Shown here: one piece after another, positions 9,184-19,541 of the stretch
How positions within the stretch are numbered: position 1 is the first letter of the stretch
Layout of the letters: each line of letters begins with the position of its first letter
Assembly (NCBI GenBank): GCA_016125225.1
Contig: WGME01000025.1
Span: forward strand, 38,110-102,109
Direction of reading: 5' to 3'
Length of the DNA stretch: 64,000 nucleotides
From: a bacterium
GTDB lineage: Bacteria > Planctomycetota > Planctomycetia > Planctomycetales > Planctomycetaceae
The notes under the pieces: generated by a model
What the model saw: the letters and a program-made list of their open reading frames with translations, nothing else
What the model was told of the DNA's origin: nothing
Database searches by the model: none
Program-made: the position numbers and the translations under genes

Positions 9184-11825
9184 CGTCCGGCAATGTCGAT
9201 GTTTCCCATCTCGCGGCGGCGGCCGGTCATTTGCCAGTGCTCCCACTGCGACCAGCCGTAATCGAGGAACTTGGTAAACTCACCATCGGACCGTTCATAG
9301 CCGATGTAGGCCGCGAGAATCTGCTTGCCGTCGGGTGACACCACCGCATACGACGGCAAGGAAACGTCACCGAACCAGTTGACCTGCAGATTCAAATTGC
9401 GTGCGAGGATTTCTTCCGAGAGCGTGTTATCGGTAATGACGGGAACTTTGTCGGCATAGAGTTGAACCGCGACATACCTGCCGATCCGTTCCTTGTTCTC
9501 CGGCTGCTGCATCTTCTTTTCCATGCGGCGGCAATTCACGCAATTCACGCCAGTGAAGTCGAGCAATAACGGGCGTTGCAACTGAGCGGCAACCGGTTGG
9601 GCCTGCTGCAGATTCAAGGCAAACAGTAACCCGTGATCTTCGAGCGTGGGGCCAAGGTTTGTCTCGCTGCCGTTCAACCGAGGCGGGGCAAACGCGATCA
9701 CCTGATCCATCACCACGCCAGCGGCCCGTTCGGGCTGCAGAATCAAAAAGCCCAGCAGCCCGGTAAAACCGAGAAAGACAATCGCCAGCAGCCCGCGACC
9801 CGTCGAGAGATGATCAACCGGCGTATCGTGCGCAAACCGGAATAGGCCAAACAGGTACATGGCGATGGTCAGCGACAACACGAACCAACTCAGCATGACC
9901 ATGGCAAAGTTGAAGACCAGGGGTTGAGGATTCCAGGCGAGGTCCGCGACACCAAAGAATTTGATCGCGGCACCAATTTCGACCAGGCCCATGACCACTT
10001 TCACCGAGTTCATCCAACCGCCGCTTTTGGGCAATTTCTTGAGCAGTCCCGGTAACAAAGCCAGCACGAAGAAGGGCGATGCGAATGCCGCCCCGAAGGC
10101 CATCATTCCTAGCACGGGCCAGTAGACATTCCCCTGAGCGGCGGAGACCAATAGCGTGCCTGCCACTGCAAACGTGCAGGTGAACGATGTCAGCGTGAAG
10201 GTGAGAGCCATGAAGATGGCACCGAGATAGCTCCCGGTCCCCTCATGCATGGCCGACCAGGTGAGCAGCGACGTCGGCACACGGATTTCAAAGGCACCGA
10301 GCATGTTCAAACCGAAGGCCACAAACACCGAACCGATGATCAGATTCATGAAGCCGTTGTTGGCCAATTCATTCAGCTTTGTCGCACCGAACAGGAACGA
10401 AATACCGACGCCCAGCACGGTAAAGGCCACAACAATCGAGCCGCAGTAAACCAAGGCCAAAACCCATGGCCGCTTGTGATTCTGTTCGCTTTGCTTCAGG
10501 AAGAAGCCCACGGTGATGGGTACCATGGGGAACGAGCACGGAGTTAAAAGGGCGAGGAATCCGCCGCCGATGCAGAGCAGCAGAAACGGCATCAGGGCCT
10601 GATCCTGCAGCTTCTGAGCCGCCTCCGGAGCTTCTCCCGCGAGAATGGCCATCGTTTCCGCAGCGATGCGTTGCCCTTCTGGTTCAGACGCTTCTCCATT
10701 CTCTGGAACCGCAGCTTCGGGTTCTTCGACGACACCGAACGGCGAAGGAGGATCGGCCTCCGCGACAACAGCACCTTCGGCGAGCGGAGCACCGACGGCA
10801 AAGTTCATGGTCTTCAAAGGTTTGCACTGGTTCTCATCACAGACCTGATAGGCGATTTCGCCTTCAATCGCATAATCGCCAGCGCCGCTGCCAGTGACTT
10901 CAAACTCACGGGTCCAGGTGACTTCGCCGAAGTACGCCTGCAAGGTGATCTCATCCGTCGGCTTTTCGATCACATAAGGACGATCCGCAACAAACCCATC
11001 TCCCAGGGGACTCAAGTTACGGATTTTCAGCATTTCGATGGTAGTCGGTTCCGCTCCCAGTCCTTCCTGCGTCAATGCATAGGTATGCCAGCCAGCATCG
11101 AGCTTGGCAGTGATTGCCAGCTTCACCTTCTCACCCGGGGCAGCATTGGTGGGGGTGAGGGCGATGTAGTATTCAATCGGATCAGGTGTGGAGTCCACTC
11201 CGCGTGCAGGACGAAACATCTCGTCATAGGGGTTGTTCGCGCTGACGATCGATTCATCAGGCACAACCATTGGTTGCCCCATCACCTGAGCCATCAGATC
11301 AAACTTGAATGCGGGCAGAATCTGGATGCAGAGACCACCGGCAGCACCGCTGCAGTACTGGCCTTCCAGTTTGCCATTCGCATGGACAATCGAGGCATCG
11401 GGCTGCACACGAAACATCCGCGACCAAGTCACCTTGTCGTGAAACTTGGTCACCTCTTGTTGCAGTCCGGGGTCAAAAGCGGTTTTCCCTTCGTGGTCGG
11501 GAGTCCATTGCTCACCGATGGCTTCCAACCCGGTGACATCGAACTTGATCCGCGTGCTGACCGGTCCGTCGGTGCCGTAGATATAGAAACCCTCCGGCAG
11601 AGTGGCGGTCATCGATAGCGTGACCATCTCGCCCGGTCGGACCGCTTCGGGTGTCAGCTTGGCCGTGAATTCGGCTTTCGGTGTTTTCGAACGGAGCGGG
11701 GCTTTGCCGCCCAGCAGGTCGTTCAAATCGCCGACCTGAGCCGTCGCCAGCACGGGACTACAGGCCCAGAACCATCCCAGAAGCGCGAGCGATCCCATCG
11801 CCCGGAGAACAAATCGCAGCATCAT
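9180..11825 (-). CDS. DsbD-like thiol:disulfide interchange protein
   Basis: Carries reducing power across the cytoplasmic membrane to periplasmic thiols. An N-terminal signal is followed by two DsbD-alpha-like immunoglobulin domains (TLPEGFYIYGTDGP; KLDAGWHTYALTQEGLGAEP), a Pro/Glu-rich linker, a central eight-helix region with LALLTPCSFPMVPITVGFFL and FTCTFAVAGTLL (one Cys in each half, as in DsbD), and a C-terminal thioredoxin-like domain with CVNC. At 881 residues it is longer than proteobacterial DsbD because the N-terminal domain is doubled. I start it at the ATG at 11825, with AGAAGGA five bases upstream. A good candidate for a cytochrome c or secreted-sulfatase maturation partner (inference). 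Confidence 0.92.
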   Translation of the reverse strand: MMLRFVLRAMGSLALLGWFWACSPVLATAQVGDLNDLLGGKAPLRSKTPKAEFTAKLTPEAVRPGEMVTLSMTATLPEGFYIYGTDGPVSTRIKFDVTGLEAIGEQWTPDHEGKTAFDPGLQQEVTKFHDKVTWSRMFRVQPDASIVHANGKLEGQYCSGAAGGLCIQILPAFKFDLMAQVMGQPMVVPDESIVSANNPYDEMFRPARGVDSTPDPIEYYIALTPTNAAPGEKVKLAITAKLDAGWHTYALTQEGLGAEPTTIEMLKIRNLSPLGDGFVADRPYVIEKPTDEITLQAYFGEVTWTREFEVTGSGAGDYAIEGEIAYQVCDENQCKPLKTMNFAVGAPLAEGAVVAEADPPSPFGVVEEPEAAVPENGEASEPEGQRIAAETMAILAGEAPEAAQKLQDQALMPFLLLCIGGGFLALLTPCSFPMVPITVGFFLKQSEQNHKRPWVLALVYCGSIVVAFTVLGVGISFLFGATKLNELANNGFMNLIIGSVFVAFGLNMLGAFEIRVPTSLLTWSAMHEGTGSYLGAIFMALTFTLTSFTCTFAVAGTLLVSAAQGNVYWPVLGMMAFGAAFASPFFVLALLPGLLKKLPKSGGWMNSVKVVMGLVEIGAAIKFFGVADLAWNPQPLVFNFAMVMLSWFVLSLTIAMYLFGLFRFAHDTPVDHLSTGRGLLAIVFLGFTGLLGFLILQPERAAGVVMDQVIAFAPPRLNGSETNLGPTLEDHGLLFALNLQQAQPVAAQLQRPLLLDFTGVNCVNCRRMEKKMQQPENKERIGRYVAVQLYADKVPVITDNTLSEEILARNLNLQVNWFGDVSLPSYAVVSPDGKQILAAYIGYERSDGEFTKFLDYGWSQWEHWQMTGRRREMGNIDIAGR

Positions 11826-12152
11826 TGCATCCTTCTCGAACTGCCCCATGTGCGACAATCCATGTCACACGGCAGGGCCGCAACCCGCAAAGCCAGTACC
11901 AAAAGTCTTACGAAAACTTACGACGGACGAGCCTCGTTTGCCGGTTCAGCAACATTGTTTCTTTGGCAGAGTACCGTAAACATCGATCACAGTTTATGTT
12001 AGCGGGGGAAGTTTTTTCCGGCCAGTCGTCAGAAAGAACCGAATTCTGGTGTCACTCCGGCTCTACGGATATCACAAGCCGGTACAGTCCTTGGCTTTGA
12101 CGTCTGTTTCCGGGCTGACAACCTGAGTCTCGATGTACTTTAGTGAGCAAAA
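11826..12152. other. Divergent intergenic region
   Basis: About 330 bp between the divergent DsbD-like and cytochrome-like genes, relatively A/T-rich near 11940-12010. Presumed promoters for both; no single promoter, operator or RNA could be supported. Confidence 0.35.
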
Positions 12153-13436
12153 ATGACAAACGGTGACAAAAAATCTCGGCCGGTGTCTCTGCCCCTTGCT
12201 CAGATTTCAGCGAATTGGTCCCCGCTGTTGATCCTGGGGGCTCTGCTCTGGTGGGGCTTGGCCCTCTGTCCCGTGGTCGCCTATGGTCAGAACGCAAAGC
12301 GGCTCAATATCAGCGACAAGGGACTCGATTACTACGGTCCGGAGACCAATAACCCGTTTGCTACACTGCTGGATCGGGTTGCCGCCGGAGAGGTTTCGCT
12401 GGAATATCACCCGGAGCAAGGTTATCTCCCCGCATTGTTGCGGGAGTTGCAGATTCCCGTGGAATCGCAATTGCTGCTCTTCTCGAAAAGCTCACTGCAA
12501 TCCGGACATATCGGGCCGAAATCTCCACGGGCCTTGTACTTCAACGACGAGATCTGCCTCGGTTGGATTCCCGATGCTCCGCTGATTGAGCTGATGGCAC
12601 AAGACCCCGTCAAAGGCAGCATGTTTTACGCGATTCCACAGGACGAAAGTGGCTTTCACGCCAGTCGCGAGCAACGCTGCAATGGCTGCCATGCCACCTC
12701 GCGTTCGGCTTATGTGCCAGGGTTTCTACTTCGTTCGTTTGAAACCAACAGTCGTGGCGGGCTGGTTTCGGGACGTGCCAAGGTGACACAGGCGACCCCG
12801 ATTGATGTCCGTTGGGGGGGCTGGTACATCACCGGCGAATCGCCTTCGCAACCTCACCGGGGAAATCTGGTCAGTGCGGAAGATCATGCTCAGCATCGGG
12901 ATCAACCGCTATTTCGCGGTGCCTTACCTGATTTGTCGCCCTTGGTCGATTTGCAGATTTATCCCCATCCGAATAGCGATTTGGCAGCGGCGATGCTGAT
13001 GGATCACTTCAGTGATACCTACAACCTGCTAGTGCGAGCGGGGACGGAAGCCCGATTGGGTGAAGAAGTTACGGTTATTGATGACTTGGTGACGGCGCTG
13101 TTATGTCTCGATGAGGCACCACTGTTAGGGCCGGTGAAGGGAGTGGGAGGGTTTTCCACCGCTTATGAGAAGCTGGGGCCTGCCGATTCCAAAGGCCGTT
13201 CGCTCCGGGAGTTCGATCTGCAGACACGCCTGTTCCGGTGGGGCATGAGTCCCATGGTCTACACGCCCACGTTCCAGCAATTGCCAGATGCGGTTCGGCT
13301 AGATGTGGACCGCCAGATCACGGCTCTGTTGACCGGCGAAACGCCGTGGCCCGAATCGGCACCCGCACGATCGAAGGCCGATCGAGAGGTCGCGTTGTCC
13401 ATTCTACGGGAAACCCTCTCGGAATGGACTCGCTGA
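12153..13436 (+). CDS. Exported protein with a CNGCH haem-c site
   Basis: 427 residues. A hydrophobic stretch (WSPLLILGALLWWGLALCPVVAYG) acts as signal peptide or anchor. A single CXXCH motif (RCNGCHATSRSAYVPG, near residue 172) should bind one c-type haem in the periplasm. Another conserved-looking segment is DHFSDTYNLLVRAG; no recognised enzyme domain surrounds the haem site. Its divergent neighbour is a DsbD-like reductase, which could supply the reduced thiols needed for haem attachment (inference). Related planctomycete proteins are, as far as I recall, annotated only as hypothetical. Confidence 0.78.
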   Translation: MTNGDKKSRPVSLPLAQISANWSPLLILGALLWWGLALCPVVAYGQNAKRLNISDKGLDYYGPETNNPFATLLDRVAAGEVSLEYHPEQGYLPALLRELQIPVESQLLLFSKSSLQSGHIGPKSPRALYFNDEICLGWIPDAPLIELMAQDPVKGSMFYAIPQDESGFHASREQRCNGCHATSRSAYVPGFLLRSFETNSRGGLVSGRAKVTQATPIDVRWGGWYITGESPSQPHRGNLVSAEDHAQHRDQPLFRGALPDLSPLVDLQIYPHPNSDLAAAMLMDHFSDTYNLLVRAGTEARLGEEVTVIDDLVTALLCLDEAPLLGPVKGVGGFSTAYEKLGPADSKGRSLREFDLQTRLFRWGMSPMVYTPTFQQLPDAVRLDVDRQITALLTGETPWPESAPARSKADREVALSILRETLSEWTR

Positions 13437-13731
13437 AGCCGCTGTACACCGATCCCCCTCGTTTATGCCAGACTGATGTTTGCATCACTTCCCGAGATCG
13501 GGGTAGGATGTGCCGGTCGGCTGAAGTGTGCCGATTACATTAACTGGGTCGCATCGGCGGAGTTCCAGTGCAGATCCCTGCATGCCGTGGGGAGTTGCCC
13601 CCGGATCGCTGGTGGGGACGTTCCTCGGACGTCGATACCAGTAGCGATTATATGGATTCGCCAAACTAGAGAATTCGAGACGGGCGGTGATTGCAGTGGC
13701 TTCGAAGACCAATCTTCAACGGAGTTCAACA

Positions 13732-15981
13732 ATGACGGCGCAACAGCCAGAAGGATCGGCGCAAGAGCGTAAACGTCAACGTCGCCTGCGACGCTGGTGG
13801 AAACGGGTGGGAGTTTCGAGCCTGCTGGTCGGAGCGGCCGTCGGTGCCTGGGCCTATGAAGATGCAGTCCCCGCTGCAGGATTGAAGGGCATTCTGCCTG
13901 CCAGCCCCCCCGATGTCTTCGCGTCTGACGCCTTCGAGGCCTTGGGACCCACTTGGTCTGACTGGAGTCAGGGAGCCGCCGAAGCCATTGATTCGTATTA
14001 CAAGGCTGATGGCGATGTTGCAGCGCAGAAAGCTGCTTTGGCTTCGGTGAAGCGAAAGCTCGGTGTGCTCGACAAAGCCCTGGCTGACAACAGCTATGTG
14101 ATGATCGCCGAGCCGCTCACCAAATTGCGCGGACCGCTGGCCCGTCGCGTGGCACTCGGGGAAGCCATTTTTGCGACTCTGGAAGCCGATCCCGATGCCG
14201 CTCGTCAGCAGGCATTGAAGTCCGCCGCTCAAGACGTTCAGTCGGCTCTGACCGCATTGGAAGCCGATCTGAAGTCCATTCCCGGTGGATTGGCCTGGTT
14301 GCCCTACCTGCATGCAGATGCCCTGTCGAAAGCCGTGGCGGAATCAACGAGTGGCGAAGCCCTGACCGCCGCCTTGAATGCCACCAAATCCCGACTGGCA
14401 GCCCGGGCCACCCTCAGCGATGAAACGCAAAAGGCCTTTTTAGGCCGCCCGAAATTCCTCGCCTTGGAAACAGCCGTCCAGGCAGATCTGTCGGTCCTGG
14501 AACAACCTGCCAAGACCGCTGATCCGGCTGCCGCACGAGCCGCTTTGACCGAGTTGGTCGCGGCCATCGAAGACTACGAAGCCACAAGCAGCGCTGTCGC
14601 CGCCAGCAATGTCCGTGCAGCCACCAAGAAAGTGTCGGACGTCTCGGCAGATGGCGGAGCCGCCCTGAAGAAAGCTCTTGATGAGTTCTACTTCAGCCCC
14701 AATTTGCAGATCGCGGCGAGTGAGACGTTCCTGAACCGTTTGCTGTCCGATGCGCGGACTGAGCAGGGTCAAGTCAACGACTATGTGCTCGGGGCAGCCG
14801 TGGGAGGCTGGCAAACCACGAGCAGCACCGTCAGCGTGGATGTCAAGCCGGCCGATGACGAGATCAAGTTTGACCTGGTCCTGTCCGGCACCATTCAGTC
14901 CAATACCGCGGGACGTACCGACCAGGCCACGATTTATACCTCGGGGTATCACACCTTCCGTTCGGTGAAGGGCGTGATGTACGACGGCGAAAAGTTTGTA
15001 ACCACGCCTGCGGTGACGGCGGTGAATGCCAATAACACCACAACAGGTGCTGCCACACGTTTCAACGGTACGTTGCTCAGCGGGATTGCTCAACGAACGG
15101 CGATGCGTGAAGCCGCGGCTCGTCGGGGTCAGGCCGAAGCCATCGCTGAAGGTCGGATCACTGCGCGGGTGACACCCAAGTTCAATGAAGAAGTCGATAA
15201 ATCGTTCGCCAAGGCGACCGAGCAAATCGAAACGGATCTCAACAAAGGTCTCAAAGAAACCGGGATTTATCCCGATTGGCTGAAGTTGTGGAGCACCGGC
15301 GACCAGGTTCGCGTTGCTTCACGATTGATGCCCGAGGGCAAGCTCGGTGGTAACAATCCGCCCTCCGCGTGGTTGGCAAGTGGCACCGGTGCCGCGCTCG
15401 TCATGCATGAATCGGTGGTCAATAACACCATCGACCAGATCGGATTCGCTGGCAAGAAGATGAGCGAGGAAGAGCTGCGGGCTCATCTCGAAGGCTTCCT
15501 CAGCAAGGCCTTGTCACGTGAATTCAAGTTCCAGGCTCCGAAAGAAACCGAAGCGGCTCCGAGTACGGAACCGGCTGCGGAAGAAGAGGCGGAGTCGACT
15601 AAAGAACCAGCTCAACTGGTCTTTGCCGAAAACGACCCGGTGCGAATTCAATTCCGTGATGGCGAATTGCTGCTCGTGATTCGCGCCGGTCTTGAGCGGA
15701 AATCGGGTGAACCAATTCCGGCTCATGAAATTGTCGTCCCCCTCACCTTCACGGTGTCCGGCGACAAGATCATGATCCAACGCGATGTTCTGCAGATCGC
15801 ACCGATCGAAGGTCGCTCCAATCCCATTCAGCAGAAGGTCATGAACACCCGGATCGCAGCCTCTCTGCCCGATCGCGAAGTCCCTGGCACTTTCACACTC
15901 AAAGGCCCCAGCCGTGAAGTGACCGCGAAGGTCACCGACCTGAAGTTGGTCGATGGTTGGATTGCCGTCCATGTTGACTGA
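13732..15981 (+). CDS. Large single-anchor envelope protein, unknown function
   Basis: About 749 residues from ATG 13732 (GTG 13687 is also open). A basic N-terminus (RKRQRRLRRWWKRVG) precedes one transmembrane helix (SSLLVGAAVGAWAY), placing the rest outside the cytoplasm. Residues about 45-300 are Ala/Lys/Asp-rich helical, probably coiled; the middle holds a beta-rich region with NNTTTGAATRFNGTLLSGIAQRTA; a Glu/Ala-rich spacer near residue 620 leads to a beta-rich C-terminal domain. No catalytic motif or known family. Could be a structural or adhesion component of the planctomycete envelope (inference only). A clear terminator follows. Confidence 0.8.
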   Translation: MTAQQPEGSAQERKRQRRLRRWWKRVGVSSLLVGAAVGAWAYEDAVPAAGLKGILPASPPDVFASDAFEALGPTWSDWSQGAAEAIDSYYKADGDVAAQKAALASVKRKLGVLDKALADNSYVMIAEPLTKLRGPLARRVALGEAIFATLEADPDAARQQALKSAAQDVQSALTALEADLKSIPGGLAWLPYLHADALSKAVAESTSGEALTAALNATKSRLAARATLSDETQKAFLGRPKFLALETAVQADLSVLEQPAKTADPAAARAALTELVAAIEDYEATSSAVAASNVRAATKKVSDVSADGGAALKKALDEFYFSPNLQIAASETFLNRLLSDARTEQGQVNDYVLGAAVGGWQTTSSTVSVDVKPADDEIKFDLVLSGTIQSNTAGRTDQATIYTSGYHTFRSVKGVMYDGEKFVTTPAVTAVNANNTTTGAATRFNGTLLSGIAQRTAMREAAARRGQAEAIAEGRITARVTPKFNEEVDKSFAKATEQIETDLNKGLKETGIYPDWLKLWSTGDQVRVASRLMPEGKLGGNNPPSAWLASGTGAALVMHESVVNNTIDQIGFAGKKMSEEELRAHLEGFLSKALSREFKFQAPKETEAAPSTEPAAEEEAESTKEPAQLVFAENDPVRIQFRDGELLLVIRAGLERKSGEPIPAHEIVVPLTFTVSGDKIMIQRDVLQIAPIEGRSNPIQQKVMNTRIAASLPDREVPGTFTLKGPSREVTAKVTDLKLVDGWIAVHVD

Positions 15982-16015
15982 TCGGGTCGATTGATGAGAC
16001 CCGTAAGATGAATGC

Positions 16016-16053
16016 AAAAGATCCGGATGCCATGCCAGCATCCGGATCTTTTT
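16016..16053 (+). terminator. Rho-independent terminator
   Basis: A perfect 15-bp stem, AAAAGATCCGGATGC paired with GCATCCGGATCTTTT, seven-base loop, and a T-run. It ends the large envelope-protein gene and can also serve the convergent sulfotransferase gene because of the A-run on the other side. Confidence 0.93.
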
Positions 16054-16106
16054 ATTTGATGGATCACCGAGGGGGCTGCTAACAATCACCCCAGGCCTGA
16101 TTCAGC

Positions 16107-17315
16107 TTAAGCCGGGTCCAGCGATTCGGATTCGTCCAGCCGGCTAGGGTAACCATAGAGTTCGAAAGCAAACTGCAGGCGTTCGTACACGCGCTGCATG
16201 GTTACCGGGTCCATGGAGAACTGGTTCTTACGATAGCTGGCGAGTTCGTCCAATTGGGCCTGAATACGCGGAGCCAGATGTTCCCAGCCCGAGAGACTCA
16301 GGTTGTTGTAAATCTGCTGCATGTGGCCGAGCGGGTCGACTTCGAAATCCTCATAACGGACTTCATGCAACTGGCCAGCGGGAATCAGCGACTTGGTCTC
16401 TTCATAACGACGGATGCAGTGCTCATACGTGGCCAATGTATCCTCTTCGAGTCCGCCGTAATTGGTGACCCCGAGAGCGTTCTCTGCAAAGATCGTCTTA
16501 CGCAGATGGACGGACGAATTGTAGACGGCATACGGATCGCGATAGATGTAAACGAACTTTGCGTTGGGAAAGAGTTCGAGCAACAGCGGAACGCGATAGG
16601 TATGGCTGGGGCTTTTCAAAATTACCGGACGATTCGTTCGCAAAGTAAGCTTTTTCACCAACAGCAGGAACTCGCGTTTCCACAACGCCAGTTCCTCTTC
16701 GCTCAGTTCCGTCAAATCGAACGTGCGTTCATACTTCGGCCGATCTCCCTGAAACAGCAGCATGGCATAGGGGGAGATCAACGTCCGCAGCAGCAGGGCC
16801 ACTTCATCTTCCTGCGACATCTTCCAGCCAGCAGGGATATTGTCCATGGGGCGTGTTTTGGGTAATGCCCAACCGGTCAAGGCAGTCACCAGCCGTTCGG
16901 TCAGCAGAAAGTGCCCCGAAAACATCACCTGATAGAGGTTGGGAAACGCGAACTGCGGATCGAGCGCGAAGAGGTTGTGCAGAAGGGTCGTACCACTCCG
17001 CCAGTGCCCCAGGATAAAGATCGGGGCCTGCTCGACTTTGGTCGCGGCGACCCGACGGCCGTAAATGGCATTTTCCCAGAATTCATGCCAGGAATTGAGC
17101 CAGCTTAAGGCCGAAATGGACCAGCGGCGCAGGCGATTTTCCGGGGGAAAAGGGCCGGCAATCTGGCAGACCTGTCGCCAGTGCGTACGATTCAGCCCGT
17201 GCCAGACGCAGCAGAGTCCCTGCCCGCTCGATCGTGGACGTTGTTTCGTCGGAGAATTTCGTGGGGGAGACGTCGTACTGGCCGTCGGCATGGAGCTAAA
17301 ATCCTTCACAAGCAT
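16107..17315 (-). CDS. Sulfotransferase family protein
   Basis: Transfers sulfate from PAPS to an acceptor, probably a carbohydrate or lipid. The 5'-phosphosulfate loop is [15 protein letters not shown] near residue 103, and the 3'-phosphate-binding segment is [32 protein letters not shown] is also typical. It resembles the large 'sulfotransferase_3' type, 402 residues. It is divergent from a glycosyltransferase and near a nucleotide-sugar dehydratase, consistent with sulfated surface glycan (inference). Start at ATG 17315; a second ATG lies at 17291 and neither has a strong ribosome site. Confidence 0.9.
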   Translation of the reverse strand: MLVKDFSSMPTASTTSPPRNSPTKQRPRSSGQGLCCVWHGLNRTHWRQVCQIAGPFPPENRLRRWSISALSWLNSWHEFWENAIYGRRVAATKVEQAPIFILGHWRSGTTLLHNLFALDPQFAFPNLYQVMFSGHFLLTERLVTALTGWALPKTRPMDNIPAGWKMSQEDEVALLLRTLISPYAMLLFQGDRPKYERTFDLTELSEEELALWKREFLLLVKKLTLRTNRPVILKSPSHTYRVPLLLELFPNAKFVYIYRDPYAVYNSSVHLRKTIFAENALGVTNYGGLEEDTLATYEHCIRRYEETKSLIPAGQLHEVRYEDFEVDPLGHMQQIYNNLSLSGWEHLAPRIQAQLDELASYRKNQFSMDPVTMQRVYERLQFAFELYGYPSRLDESESLDPA

Positions 17316-17455
17316 GCATCGTGCGCCGTCCGAAGAAATGGATCAAGCCCGCGAAATGTTTTTCCGCCTTGAAACGATCTCATTTCACGGGTGGACGTTT
17401 GACCCATTCCCGGTCACAATCCCTTTGGTCTTCGGCATTACTCAAAGGGAAACTT

Positions 17456-18424
17456 GTGACGGCCCTCTCGATTATCATTCCAGTTTACAATGAAGCCGAG
17501 AGCCTGAAGCAATTGCACCGCGAGATTCGTGACATTGCTGTACAGGTCTCGCTCGATCTGGAAATGATCTTTGTCGATGACGGGTCACGAGATGCGTCCT
17601 GGCAGACCATCCAGGAATTGGCCGCTGCCGACCCGCAGGTCCGGGGCATACGTTTCCGTCGTAATTTCGGCAAAGCCGCGGCTTTAACCGCAGGCTTCCG
17701 CGCGGCGCAATCGCCGTTGCTGATGATGATGGACGCCGATTTGCAGGACGATCCCGCAGAAATTCCGCAGTTTCTGGCAAAGTTGAACACGGGATTTGAT
17801 GTCGTCAACGGCTGGAAGCAACGACGGCTGGACCCCTGGCATAAAGTCTATCCCAGCAAGGTCTTCAACGCTTTGGTCAGCCGCTTGACCGGGTTATCTC
17901 TGCATGATCACAACTGCGGTATCAAACTGGTCCGCCGCGAGGTGACCGGAGAAATTCGTCTGTATGGCGAATTGCATCGGTTTATTCCGGTTTTGGCTCA
18001 TGCTCGGGGCTTCCGGGTGACCGAGCTGCCCGTGCATCATCGGGTCCGTCAGCACGGGGTTTCCAAGTACGGGTTTCGGCGGTTTGCACGTGGATTTCTG
18101 GATTTGCTCACAGTTTCCTTTCTTATGAGCTACCGTCAGCGACCGCAGCACATGCTGGGGGGGGTGGGGCTGCTCTTTTTCAGCTGTGGCATGCTGGGAC
18201 TGGGGTATCTCGCGGTGATCTGGGTCTGCATGAATGTGCTGGGACTGCTCCCGACTGTGCCCATCGGATCACGGCCGTTGCTGGCCTATTCCCTGGCAGC
18301 GACATTGCTCGGCGGACAGGCGTTGAGTCTGGGGTTACTCGCCGAACTGCTGGTCCATTACACCAGCCATGAACGCGATGCCTTCAGCATTGCCGAGCAG
18401 ACAGCCGAAAGCTGCCTGATTTGA
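17456..18424 (+). CDS. Family 2 glycosyltransferase, polyprenyl-phosphate type
   Basis: Likely moves a sugar from a nucleotide donor to polyprenyl phosphate at the inner membrane (GtrB/ArnC/DPM1-like). GT-A domain motifs: [38 protein letters not shown], and [10 protein letters not shown]. The second half carries two transmembrane helices ([41 protein letters not shown]), as in GtrB. I start at the GTG at 17456, behind AAAGGGA, which gives 322 residues beginning right at the first strand; longer versions from 17321 add unconserved residues. Confidence 0.93.
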   Translation: MTALSIIIPVYNEAESLKQLHREIRDIAVQVSLDLEMIFVDDGSRDASWQTIQELAAADPQVRGIRFRRNFGKAAALTAGFRAAQSPLLMMMDADLQDDPAEIPQFLAKLNTGFDVVNGWKQRRLDPWHKVYPSKVFNALVSRLTGLSLHDHNCGIKLVRREVTGEIRLYGELHRFIPVLAHARGFRVTELPVHHRVRQHGVSKYGFRRFARGFLDLLTVSFLMSYRQRPQHMLGGVGLLFFSCGMLGLGYLAVIWVCMNVLGLLPTVPIGSRPLLAYSLAATLLGGQALSLGLLAELLVHYTSHERDAFSIAEQTAESCLI

Positions 18425-18572
18425 GAGTTTCCAACTCCCAAGCCGGGATACAAACTTCACAGCACGTTCATCGATTGTCAGCAATCTGCCTGAAGTTGGC
18501 GGGGAAATTCCGTGGATCGGTTGCCGCCGCTATACTGTTGGGACGAGTTTCGTTGTACCCTTCGTAAACGGA

Positions 18573-19541
18573 ATGGTTGACCTCGAACAAGGAATGCATT
18601 GCGTGTCGGACCATCATGAAGTGATCGCGGCGCTGGAACGCAACATCTCGTCTGCCATTCTGGGTAAGCCTGAACCCATTCGACTCTCACTCGTCGCCCT
18701 GCTGGCCGAAGGTCACATGCTGGTGGAAGACGCACCGGGTGTGGGGAAAACTTCGCTGGCCAAGGCCATCGCCCGCAGTTTGTCCTGCGACTACAAGCGA
18801 CTACAGTTCACCCCCGATATGCTCCCCAGTGATATTCTGGGTTCGAGTGTCTTCCTGCAGAATCTGGGGGAATTCGAATTCCGTCAAGGGCCGGTCTTCA
18901 CGAATGTGCTGCTGGCTGATGAAATCAATCGGACCACGCCCCGGACACAGAGTGCGTTACTGGAAGCCATGTCCGAAGGTCAGGTCTCTGTCGAGGGGAA
19001 GACCTACCCTTTAAGTGCCCCGTTCTTTGTGCTGGCCACGCAGAATCCGTATGAATTCGAAGGCACCTATCCGCTTCCGGAAAACCAGCTCGACCGCTTT
19101 ATGCTGTGCATCGACATTGGCTACCCGGACCGCGAAGTGGAGAAGATGGTGCTGGTCAATCACCGTGACGGTGAGCCGGTTGATCGTTTGCAACCCGTGG
19201 TATCTCACGAACAATTACGGACTTTGCAACAGGCCGTTCGCGAGGTCCGTGTGGATGATGCCATCAACAACTATCTGCTCGACTTAATCCATGCCACGCG
19301 GTCACATGACGAATTGCTGCTGGGGGTAAGCACCCGTGGGGCCATTACGCTGTACCGAGCTTGCCAGAGCCTGGCGCTCATTGAAGGCCGGACGTTCGTG
19401 ACTCCTGACGATGTTAAACGGCTGGCCAGTCCCGTTCTGGCCCATCGTCTGGTGGTCCGTGGGGTCTTGCGAGAAGGACAGCGTGAGCGAGCGAAACAGG
19501 TCATTCGCCAGATCCTGGCAAAGCTCGCCGTTCCCGTGTGA
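18573..19541 (+). CDS. MoxR-family AAA ATPase
   Basis: Chaperone-like AAA+ ATPase, usually working with a DUF58 and vWA partner to assemble or activate a target protein. Walker A is EDAPGVGKTSLAKAIA, Walker B LLADEINRTTPR, then sensor 1 VLATQNPYEFEGTYPLPENQ and the helical lid with LGVSTRGAI. Length 322 is normal. The usual DUF58 gene does not follow; instead there are 760 bp without a gene, so either its partner is encoded elsewhere or the operon has been lost. Start ATG 18573; ATG 18594 is an alternative. Confidence 0.95.
   Translation: MVDLEQGMHCVSDHHEVIAALERNISSAILGKPEPIRLSLVALLAEGHMLVEDAPGVGKTSLAKAIARSLSCDYKRLQFTPDMLPSDILGSSVFLQNLGEFEFRQGPVFTNVLLADEINRTTPRTQSALLEAMSEGQVSVEGKTYPLSAPFFVLATQNPYEFEGTYPLPENQLDRFMLCIDIGYPDREVEKMVLVNHRDGEPVDRLQPVVSHEQLRTLQQAVREVRVDDAINNYLLDLIHATRSHDELLLGVSTRGAITLYRACQSLALIEGRTFVTPDDVKRLASPVLAHRLVVRGVLREGQRERAKQVIRQILAKLAVPV

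Noticed and set aside
10671..11618. 315-codon plus-strand frame
   Set aside because: Antisense to the DsbD-like gene; no motif.
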